Source: JACKAQ01 sp965227145 | Lineage (GTDB): Bacteria; Calditrichota; Calditrichia; RBG-13-44-9; J075 | Assembly (NCBI GenBank): GCA_965227145.1 | Contig: OZ245730.1 | Coordinates: 806,001-870,000 of the forward strand | Length of the DNA: 64,000 bases | Direction: 5' to 3' | Shown: positions 9,385 through 16,955 of the stretch, one piece after another | Numbering within the stretch: position 1 is the first letter of the stretch | Layout of the letters: every line of letters begins with the position of its first letter | The notes under the pieces: generated by a model | Databases searched by the model: none | What the model saw: the letters and a program-made list of their open reading frames with translations, nothing else | Told to the model about the DNA's origin: nothing | Translations under genes and position numbers: made by a program

Positions 9385-9514
9385 AGCGCACCAATATACT
9401 TTGCGGCGGCATTTTCTCAAAAAGCAAAAGGAAAATTACGGGACGTTTGCGAACGCGGGTTTATTTGCTAAATTGGCGAGGCTTTGCAACTCAATTTTCA
9501 GAAACGCGGCGGCA

Positions 9515-10747
9515 ATGGATAAAGTTCAACTGATTTTCTTTTTCATCAACGGTTTTCTGGTTTCGCGATTGTTTATCAAGGTTAAATTACCTGAGCGCAT
9601 CGTTTACAGTTTGATCGATCGCCGCGAGCTGTCGCCGGGAAGGGTGTTGCTCTACGTTATTTCGCTTTCCGCGATGTTCTCCTTTTTTATCCCAAACGCA
9701 ATTACCGTGCTCACGCTGCTGCCGATTTTGGAACTGTTGCAGCGGGCCTATCGCAACAGCGATTTTTCGGAATCGAGCGTTGCTACAATGCTGGTGCTGG
9801 CGGTTATTTACGGCGCGAATATCGGCGGGATGGGATCGATCACCGCATCGCCGGCAAACGGGATTCTGGCAACATTTCTGGCGTTCAATCCGGTTGCCGG
9901 AGCTGCAAATATCACTTTTGCATCGTGGTTGATTTGGGGCATTCCACTGGTGATCATTTTCACGCTGATTGCATGGCTGATTCTGCTGCTGATGTTTCGC
10001 CCCGGGCGATTTGGCAAAGCCGGAATTGAGCTGCCGTTTGTGCCGGAATCGATCGATTATCCCCACCAGAAATTAGCGGTTTGGCTGACTGCCGGTTATT
10101 TTTTATCGTCTATTTTGCTTTCTGCACTGTTGATGATGCTGCCGGAAAATGAAAGCGAAATTTTGATGATCACCGGTGCGTTAACTGTTGTTTTTATTGG
10201 ATTTCTATTTCTGATTCCGATGTCCCCCGGCAGTACCGGAACGTTGAAATCGCCGTTGCTGCGCATTGCTGATTGTTACAGCAACCTGCCATTGCGCGGA
10301 TTTGTTTTTGTGGGTGTTGCGGTTGTGCTGGGTGTGGTGATGTATTTTCTGAAAGTCGATCAATATTTTGGGGAATTGCTGCCGCATTTGTTGCCTGCGC
10401 ATCTGCCGGCAATCGCGCTGTTGCTGCTCATCGCGCTGATCACATCGTTCACCACAGAAATTTTAAGCAATACGGTTGTGCAAATAGCGATGTTTTTGAT
10501 GATCGTGCCGCTTTCTGCGACGATGGATTTTCCCGTGTTGCTCGCGCTGATTGTCACCACATTGTCATGCACATCGGCGTTTATGAGCCCGATAGCTACG
10601 GGTGTGAACGGATTGGCTTTCGGCGGCATTCCCGGCGTTTCCGTTTGGCGAATGCTGGTGGTCGGGCTGCTGATGAATATCGCCGGCGCAATATTGCTTA
10701 GCTTGTGGGCGTATTTTGTCATCGGTGGAATTTATGTGGGAAATTAG
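9515..10747 (+). CDS. SLC13/ion-transporter superfamily permease
   Basis: The 410-residue product has about 10-11 membrane helices. It shows the two inverted-repeat signature loops of the divalent anion:sodium symporter/ArsB-CitM superfamily. The first half has FSFFIPNAITVLTLLPI followed by YGANIGGMGSITASPANGI. The second has TEILSNTVVQIAMFLMIVPL followed by AFMSPIATGVNGLAFGGIPG. The PNA and SNT tripeptides correspond to the substrate- and Na+-binding hairpin tips. The likely role is uptake of a dicarboxylate, sulfate or other anion; the substrate cannot be read from sequence. The open frame extends upstream to 9296 across the divergent glycosyltransferase gene, but MDKVQLIFFF at 9515 is the natural start. 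Confidence 0.8.
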   Translation: MDKVQLIFFFINGFLVSRLFIKVKLPERIVYSLIDRRELSPGRVLLYVISLSAMFSFFIPNAITVLTLLPILELLQRAYRNSDFSESSVATMLVLAVIYGANIGGMGSITASPANGILATFLAFNPVAGAANITFASWLIWGIPLVIIFTLIAWLILLLMFRPGRFGKAGIELPFVPESIDYPHQKLAVWLTAGYFLSSILLSALLMMLPENESEILMITGALTVVFIGFLFLIPMSPGSTGTLKSPLLRIADCYSNLPLRGFVFVGVAVVLGVVMYFLKVDQYFGELLPHLLPAHLPAIALLLLIALITSFTTEILSNTVVQIAMFLMIVPLSATMDFPVLLALIVTTLSCTSAFMSPIATGVNGLAFGGIPGVSVWRMLVVGLLMNIAGAILLSLWAYFVIGGIYVGN

Positions 10748-10903
10748 CCGTTGCGAACCGATTGATGGTTGGTTTTTGGCGGATTATTTTTTTATATTTT
10801 ATCGAATTCGTAAACCAAAATAATTTTCAGGCGTCTAAAATATTGTTGATAAAAAATGGCGTTTCAAATAATCTGTGATCACTGATATTTTTGAGGAATT
10901 CTA

Positions 10904-12637
10904 ATGAAACATTTGTTATTAACTATTGTTTTTGTTTGTTTTGCAGCCGGTGTTTCGCTCGCCGACAATGCTGTAATTACCCAAAAAATGAACCGGGTGC
11001 TGGAAACAGCTTCGCCGGAAGAACCGGTTTCCGCATGGATTTATTTTACGGATAAAGGCACATCGCTTTCCAAAGCGCTGGCAACAGCGGAAGCAAATCT
11101 CACTGAAAAAGCGTTGCAACGACGACTGCGCAACCGTCCGGCGGATCAGCTGGTTGATCGCTACGATGTGCCGGTGAACCCGGAATATGCGCAAATCCTC
11201 CGTCAAAACGGGGTGGAAATTCAACACAAATCGCGCTGGCTAAACGCCGTTTCCGCAACAGCGAAACCGGCTATTTTGAATAGCTTGACAAGCTTGCAAT
11301 TTATCAAAAAAATTGATGTAATCCGTTACACAAAAGTGCCGCAACTGGCGGAGGCGGAAATCCAGCCGGAGCTGCAAAAATCGACCAAAACCACGTTGCT
11401 CGATTATGGCTCATCGCTGGATCAAAATGTGCAGATTACCACAAATGCGATGCACGATCTCGGTTACAGCGGCGCCGGCGTAACGGTGGCCATGCTGGAT
11501 GCCGGATACAACAATCTGGAGCACGAAGCGTTGCAGCATCTCAATATTACCCACACCTGGGATTTTGTCAATGGCGATGAAAATGTGGATGATGAAGCCG
11601 GGCAAATGGGCACCGGATCGCACGGCACTTATACGCTGAGCACGCTTGCCGGATACAAACCCGGCAACCTGATCGGTCCGGCTTATGGCGCCACTTTTTT
11701 GCTCGCCAAAACGGAAAATACGGATTGGGAACACAATGTTGAAGAAGATGACTGGGTTGCCGCCGCTGAATGGGCGGACAGCCTCGGTGCAGATATCATC
11801 AGCAGTTCGCTCGGCTATTGGGATTTCGATTTTGGCGAACCGCGCCAATATTCCTGGGAAGATATGAACGGAAACACCGCAGTGGTAACCATCGGTGCGG
11901 ATATTGCCGCAAGTCGCGGCATTCTGGTTGTCAATTCTGCCGGTAATTCCGGCGATATTGCAGAACCTGCGAACACGCTGGGCGCACCTTCCGATGGCGA
12001 TAGCGTGCTGGCGATCGGCGCTGTGTCGTCCACCGGGGCGCTGGCCGGATTCAGTTCCCGCGGTCCGTCTGCGGACGGACGCATCAAACCGGATGTTTGC
12101 GCGAGAGGCGTGAGCACTGTTTGTGCCAGCGCTTTTAGTGCAACGGGTTATGCTGCCGTAAATGGCACATCGCTGTCCTGCCCGTTGGTTGCAGGTGCGG
12201 CTGCGCTCGTTTTGGAGGCGAATCCGGGATTGTCAAATATGGAAATAATCGATGCGTTACGCTCCACCGCGGATAACGCCGCAACGCCAGATCGCGATTT
12301 TGGCTGGGGAATTATCGATACTTATGCTGCCAGCAACTTCCTTTCGGGCATTGGAAATAACACCAATTTGCCGGAAAAAATTGAACTTTATCCGGCGTTC
12401 CCGAACCCGTTTAACCCCGCAACGACCATCAATTATGCGTTGCCGGAAGCCGCGAATATTGAGCTTTCGGTGTTCAATTTGCTCGGTCAGCGAGTGGCGG
12501 TGCTGTTCAAAGGTCAACAACTCGCCGGGGAATATCGTCAGCGTTGGGATGCGGGAAATCAGCCGGCTGGCGTTTATTTTATTGTGTTGGAATCCGGAAA
12601 AGCCCGGCAAGTTCAAAAAGCAGTATTGCTGAAGTAA
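10904..12637 (+). CDS. Secreted subtilisin-family (S8) serine protease with Por sorting domain
   Basis: The 577-residue exported peptidase has a signal peptide at 1-20, an N-terminal inhibitor-like propeptide (about 25-150, SAWIYFTDKG), and an S8 catalytic domain. The triad is visible: Asp199 in VAMLDAGYN, His240 in GSHGTYTLSTLAG, and Ser423 in NGTSLSCPLVAGAAAL. The oxyanion Asn348 sits in VNSAGNSG. The last 85 residues (AFPNPFNPATTINYALPE, ending KAVLLK) form a type A Por/T9SS sorting domain, so the protease is predicted to pass through a type IX-like translocon. A good GAGGAATT ribosome binding site precedes the ATG. It is monocistronic, ending at the terminator at 12673. Confidence 0.95.
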   Translation: MKHLLLTIVFVCFAAGVSLADNAVITQKMNRVLETASPEEPVSAWIYFTDKGTSLSKALATAEANLTEKALQRRLRNRPADQLVDRYDVPVNPEYAQILRQNGVEIQHKSRWLNAVSATAKPAILNSLTSLQFIKKIDVIRYTKVPQLAEAEIQPELQKSTKTTLLDYGSSLDQNVQITTNAMHDLGYSGAGVTVAMLDAGYNNLEHEALQHLNITHTWDFVNGDENVDDEAGQMGTGSHGTYTLSTLAGYKPGNLIGPAYGATFLLAKTENTDWEHNVEEDDWVAAAEWADSLGADIISSSLGYWDFDFGEPRQYSWEDMNGNTAVVTIGADIAASRGILVVNSAGNSGDIAEPANTLGAPSDGDSVLAIGAVSSTGALAGFSSRGPSADGRIKPDVCARGVSTVCASAFSATGYAAVNGTSLSCPLVAGAAALVLEANPGLSNMEIIDALRSTADNAATPDRDFGWGIIDTYAASNFLSGIGNNTNLPEKIELYPAFPNPFNPATTINYALPEAANIELSVFNLLGQRVAVLFKGQQLAGEYRQRWDAGNQPAGVYFIVLESGKARQVQKAVLLK

Positions 12638-12672
12638 TTGTAAAATAAAGATTTAAATAGCCTCAAAGTAAC

Positions 12673-12707
12673 AAAAAACGCCCCGCACATTTACGGGGCG
12701 TTTTTTT
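12673..12707. terminator. Bidirectional Rho-independent terminator
   Basis: A perfect stem (CGCCCCG/CGGGGCG) with an eight-base loop is flanked by six A on the left and seven T on the right. It lies between the convergent protease and radical SAM genes and can serve both strands. Confidence 0.92.
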
Positions 12708-12751
12708 ATTTGAAACCACCCGTTAAAAAATTGAATGTTCGTTTATTCGGA

Positions 12752-13729
12752 TTATCCAAAAATTGGCGTCACGTTTGGATCAGCAATTTTTTGTTTCGGG
12801 CGCCAGTTATCCAAAAAACTCATTTGCTGAACACAGGTGACGGTGCACCGCGGGCTGCATTTTTTTGCCGTGTTGAACTCCCGTTGAATATCTTTTTGCG
12901 AATATTCCATCAGCGGAATGCCCGGATAACCGCGCTGTTGCGAGCACCAGTGAACCAAACCCAGTTCGCAAATATACAAATATCGTGCGCCCGCACGGCA
13001 CTGCCAGCGGTTCGGTTTTCCGGTAATTAAATTTTGCTGGAATACAAATTTGTTAAAAAAATGAATCCGGGATTTTGTTATTCTGCCGATTTTTTGATAT
13101 GCGTTTATCTGTTTTGGGCTTAAAGGTTTTAGAATGCCGTGCTCGTTGTGAACCAGTCCCACAGAATGAGAAAATCCGTAATCACACGCTTTTTTGGCAA
13201 TTTCGACTGCATCGTCCGTTCGTTCATCCGAAACGCCTAACACCGAGTTTATATTGACTTTAAACTCTGCGATTTCCGCCAATAATTTTAGCTTTTTGTC
13301 CAGCACTTTCAGGCTTTTCATGGAAACTTCGTCCGGCCGTATATTGTCGATGCTGATCTGTAATTCCTGCAACCCGGCTTCGTTCAATAATTCGATGCGT
13401 TCTTTGGTTAACAAATATCCGTTGGTGATGATGGTTGACACAGCGCCTAACTTGTTGATATATTTGACGATACGTTCAATATCGGGGTGAAGCAACGGTT
13501 CGCCGCCGGTTAGGGTGATCGCGAACGTTTTCAACCCAACCAGTTTTGCGATACGTGTTTTGAGGATGTCGAATGGAACGGGTGCGGAAAAATTATCATA
13601 TTCGTTGCAATACACACAACTCAGGTTGCATTTGCGGGTGACCACCAATTGCGCGAGCAATGGGTTATTGTTTGATGAAATCGCATGCCATAAAAACCGC
13701 AATCCTTTCGCATAAAATTTGTGCTTCAT
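12752..13729 (-). CDS. Radical SAM protein with C-terminal Cys-rich (SPASM-like) region
   Basis: The 325-residue enzyme has the CxxxCxxC cluster motif at Cys34, Cys38 and Cys41 (KCNLSCVYC). It also has the SAM-binding GGEPLLHPD segment, the ITNGYLL strand and a TIM-barrel pattern. The C-terminal 80 residues contain further cysteines (QCRAGARYLYIC, HWCSQQ, KKCSPRCTVTCVQQ) that could ligate an auxiliary Fe-S cluster, as in SPASM-type proteins. These enzymes modify peptides, lipids or cofactors by radical chemistry. No precursor peptide gene or pathway neighbour is evident here, so the substrate is unknown. The ATG follows a GGGGGC stretch. It is convergent with the subtilase. Confidence 0.88.
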   Translation of the reverse strand: MKHKFYAKGLRFLWHAISSNNNPLLAQLVVTRKCNLSCVYCNEYDNFSAPVPFDILKTRIAKLVGLKTFAITLTGGEPLLHPDIERIVKYINKLGAVSTIITNGYLLTKERIELLNEAGLQELQISIDNIRPDEVSMKSLKVLDKKLKLLAEIAEFKVNINSVLGVSDERTDDAVEIAKKACDYGFSHSVGLVHNEHGILKPLSPKQINAYQKIGRITKSRIHFFNKFVFQQNLITGKPNRWQCRAGARYLYICELGLVHWCSQQRGYPGIPLMEYSQKDIQREFNTAKKCSPRCTVTCVQQMSFLDNWRPKQKIADPNVTPIFG

Positions 13730-14324
13730 TGTGCCCCCAAGTAGTATTATTGCATGATATATTGATAGAACGAACGAAAAATATCCGATCTTTTCGGCAA
13801 CTGTGGGGGCAAATTTTTAGTGAATGAAAATCAATAAAACAGTTTTGGAGAATTTCTATTTCGGTGGTTTACTGCACCCCAGAAAATCGTTCTCACCTGC
13901 GTTATTACATTCAATGAGTGTGCCAGAAAATTTCGCTGGAAATGAAAATTGGGAACTTATCGATAAACATCAAATTTACAATGGCTTACCCAAAATTTAT
14001 TTGTGAAAGCGGATGTCTGGTTCGACATTTTTGTCGAATTTTAAATAATGCGATTCGGTAATTTAGACGAACGGGCGGGGATTCCGGAAATCAAATCTTC
14101 GCTTTGGCAGTTGTGGAACATTCAAATTTTTGTGATCATAAATGATTCTCAAATGTAAAATTGGGCTTGCATTTTCGCGCTAAAATGGTTATTTCATTTC
14201 ACCCGAAACGGGCACAAATGATGTGACAAATCTGAATGTCTGATCCAAACAGACCTCCGAAAATTTCTGTATCATCTTTGTAAACAATGGTTTAAAAAAA
14301 ATATACTTATCAGAGGAGCGTTGA
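13730..14324. other. Intergenic region between divergent genes
   Basis: These 595 bases separate the radical SAM gene (minus) from the esterase gene (plus). A 60-codon frame at 13824-14006 has no ribosome binding site and a composition like the rest of the gap, so I do not call it. No hairpin or repeat stands out. The esterase start has a strong GAGGAGCG at its 5' side. Confidence 0.35.
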
Positions 14325-15059
14325 ATGCACAGAGAGATTCACAACTGGTGGAGCCCACGACTCAACAAACATATGGAGATTGCGGTTTACGGGCACTATG
14401 GTTTTGCGGTGTTAATGTTCCCGACAGCGGGTGCGGATTATCTGGAATATGAACGATTCCACCTGCTGGACACGCTGGCACCGATGATTGATCAGGGAAA
14501 ATTCAAAGTATTTTCCATCAACAGCATCAACAACGAAAGCTGGCTGAACAACAATATGCATCCGTATGACAAAGCTGTCCGGCATCAACAATATAATGAA
14601 TATGTGTTGCGGGAAGTGGTGCCGTTCATTTACACCCACTGTCAGGGGCATGCGCCGATTATCACCACCGGGGCGTCGCTGGGTGCGTTGCATGCGGCCA
14701 ATATTTTTTTCCGCCGCCCGGATGTTTTCGACGGCACGATAGCGATGAGCGGTGTTTATCGCCTGACCGCGTACACCCGCGGCTATTTTGACGACAACGT
14801 TTATTTCAACTCACCGATTGATTATTTGCCAAATTGGGGAGATGAATTTATGCTGAACCGCATGCGCGAAAAGGGCGGCAATATCATCATCGCCAGCGGG
14901 CAGGGCGAATACGAAGATCCCAGCTCGTCCATCGAATTATCGAATATTTTGCACGGCAAAGGCGTACCGCACCAGCTCGATTTGTGGGGATACGATATGA
15001 CGCACGATTGGCCAACCTGGCGCCAAATGCTGCCGTATTTTTTGGGGACCAAATTTTAG
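14325..15059 (+). CDS. Alpha/beta-hydrolase, putative esterase (esterase D/antigen 85-like)
   Basis: The 244-residue cytoplasmic protein has no signal peptide. The nucleophile elbow GASLG places the catalytic Ser at 118, and the C-terminal MTHDWPTW places the catalytic His at about 227. The acidic residue is probably in the GQGEYEDP region (about 190). The fold and size match the PF00756 esterase family found in many Bacteroidota-like genomes, which hydrolyse carboxyl esters or S-formylglutathione-like thioesters. A strong GAGGAGCG ribosome binding site lies before the ATG. It is convergent with the pentapeptide-repeat gene, 25 bases away. The substrate is unknown. Confidence 0.85.
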   Translation: MHREIHNWWSPRLNKHMEIAVYGHYGFAVLMFPTAGADYLEYERFHLLDTLAPMIDQGKFKVFSINSINNESWLNNNMHPYDKAVRHQQYNEYVLREVVPFIYTHCQGHAPIITTGASLGALHAANIFFRRPDVFDGTIAMSGVYRLTAYTRGYFDDNVYFNSPIDYLPNWGDEFMLNRMREKGGNIIIASGQGEYEDPSSSIELSNILHGKGVPHQLDLWGYDMTHDWPTWRQMLPYFLGTKF

Positions 15060-15084
15060 GGGAATGCCGTAACTGCTGGCAATG

Positions 15085-16911
15085 CTACATTTTATTTTGA
15101 TGCAGGCTTTCCGTGCTGCTGATCAGCGCTTCGGGCATATTTGCCAAAGCCAGCGCTTCGATGGTCACGCTTTCCGGCAACTGCAACAGATAGATATTGC
15201 CTTCGTATTCGTACACGATATTTTGGCCTGCGTCATCGGCGCAGGCTTCTGTTTTGTGGTAGGTGCTGCCATTCGCGTATTTGCGTTGCCCATCGCGGAA
15301 ATCGTTGGTCAGGTTCACCATCACGCCATCGGACCATAGCTGGATAACGGAAGTAAACTCATTGGTGATGCCGTTGTATTGGGTCAACACCACCCGTTGC
15401 GCTTCGTTTGCCGCAGAAATAAACGGCGCGCGTCCTTTGGGAATTTCGAACAGCACTTTGGCTTCCAGCGTTTCGTGATTCACGTATGTGCATTCCAGCA
15501 ACACGCTGTTTGCCTGATCCGTATCTTCTTCATTCAATACTACAAAACCGTTGTTCCCGCCGTAAAACACCTCTTTTTGATACATCGATTGAAAATTATA
15601 CGTGCGCAGATATTCGCCCTCCATCGAATACAATTTGTTTTCGATGATCATTTTGTCAGAATTCGCAAGTGGCAGATATTTCAACCAGTTACGCTGCAAA
15701 TTTATGGGGATGTCCGTCACTTCTCCGGTGGTGGAATCGATCATAAACGCAAAGCTCTGGCGTTTGCGGTGATTAAATGCGCTGAGAAAAATATGCTGTC
15801 CGTTGCCGCGCAAAAACGGGCGATCCCAATCCCAATCCCAGTCATACAGCGTGGTGTTGTGCAATTTTATCTGGGTTGATTGTTCGGTGGGAACATCGCA
15901 CAGCCACATCGATGATTCAAAAATCCCGGCGGATTTGGGCTTCTTTTTCAGAAAAATAATTTTTTGCCCGTCCGGACTGATGTTCGGGGCAATACCTTCC
16001 GCGATTTTTCGCACAGAATATAATGTATCGAAATCCACCCGGATTGATTGATGACGCTCATTGGTGCCAATATTGAGCGTATCGCTGAAGCGTTTGAAAC
16101 GCACAAATTCGTGGGTGTTGATGTCGTTCAACTGGGTGGCGTAAACGAACATCGGGTAATTTCCCGGCAGCAAACCGTCCAGTTCGTAAAAATAATCCGT
16201 TTCATTTTCGCGGGTGGGCGAGAGGCGGGTGTTATCAAAAATAACAGTTGGCATGGCGGATTTGGCGATAGCAATTTCGACATTGGAGCGCAAATTGAAC
16301 CACAAATAAATGAGCGTGGCAGCCACTGCCAATGTTGCCAGCGGTGCCGCAAGTTTTATCCAGCGATAGCCGGTTTTGTCCGCAACCTCCGGGTCAACTT
16401 TGCTGGTTGTTTCTTCCGATTCATCGAACGATGCGCTTTCCAGGTCTGCGTCGTTGAACTCGGTATATTGCAAATTCACATTCTGAAATTTGGCACCTTT
16501 GAGGATGGCATTCCGGAACGAAACGCCGGACAAATTGCTGGAACTGAACACTGCTTTTTCGGCGTCGGTTTCTTGCAAATCCGCATTTACCAACGATGCG
16601 CGATAGAAATATGCGCTGGTCAAATTGGCGTTGTGAAGCACGGCACCATCGAGCACGCTGGTCGTAAAATCGGAGCGACTCAAATTGGCGCGGCTCAAAT
16701 CCGCTGCTGTAAAATCTGCCCATATCAGGTTGCAATTATTGAGTTTAGCCCAGCTTAAATCGCAACCTTTAAAATTGGCCCACATCAAATTCTGGTCGTT
16801 CAACTCCGCCCAGCTCAAATCCGGCTGTTCGATTTCCGGGTTTTCGCTGCGCCATTTGTTCCAGGCTTCTACACCCTGTTTAATAATGGATAGATGAAGC
16901 TCGTTTGCCAT
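15085..16911 (-). CDS. Pentapeptide-repeat protein with one membrane helix and C-terminal TolB/WD40-like propeller
   Basis: The 608-residue product has three parts. Residues 31-162 are pentapeptide repeats (A[DN]LxX type) forming a right-handed quadrilateral helix; in the first coils a Trp recurs every ten residues (34, 44, 54, 64). A single membrane helix lies at about 184-207. Residues 215-608 look like an extracytoplasmic beta-propeller of TolB/DPP-IV type (NISPDGQKIIFLKKK). The short N-terminal part with GVEAWNKWR is typical for pentapeptide proteins. The frame opens at a GTG at 16932, but the ATG at 16911 has GAGG seven bases upstream and is preferred. It follows the M16 protease gene by 44 bases on the same strand, probably as an operon. 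The function is unknown. Confidence 0.82.
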   Translation of the reverse strand: MANELHLSIIKQGVEAWNKWRSENPEIEQPDLSWAELNDQNLMWANFKGCDLSWAKLNNCNLIWADFTAADLSRANLSRSDFTTSVLDGAVLHNANLTSAYFYRASLVNADLQETDAEKAVFSSSNLSGVSFRNAILKGAKFQNVNLQYTEFNDADLESASFDESEETTSKVDPEVADKTGYRWIKLAAPLATLAVAATLIYLWFNLRSNVEIAIAKSAMPTVIFDNTRLSPTRENETDYFYELDGLLPGNYPMFVYATQLNDINTHEFVRFKRFSDTLNIGTNERHQSIRVDFDTLYSVRKIAEGIAPNISPDGQKIIFLKKKPKSAGIFESSMWLCDVPTEQSTQIKLHNTTLYDWDWDWDRPFLRGNGQHIFLSAFNHRKRQSFAFMIDSTTGEVTDIPINLQRNWLKYLPLANSDKMIIENKLYSMEGEYLRTYNFQSMYQKEVFYGGNNGFVVLNEEDTDQANSVLLECTYVNHETLEAKVLFEIPKGRAPFISAANEAQRVVLTQYNGITNEFTSVIQLWSDGVMVNLTNDFRDGQRKYANGSTYHKTEACADDAGQNIVYEYEGNIYLLQLPESVTIEALALANMPEALISSTESLHQNKM

Positions 16912-16955
16912 TGATCCCTCACAATTTGGCACATTCTGCGACCGTATTTTCTACG

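Noticed and set aside
9296..9514. 73-codon upstream extension of the SLC13-type permease
   Set aside because: It runs antisense through the 5' part of the glycosyltransferase gene and adds a polar, unrelated N-terminus; MDKVQLIFFF is the expected start.
13824..14006. 60-codon frame between the radical SAM and esterase genes
   Set aside because: No ribosome binding site, no hydrophobic pattern of a peptide or membrane protein, and local base composition like the surrounding gap. I considered it as a radical SAM substrate peptide, but it is divergent from that gene and lacks a leader-like pattern.
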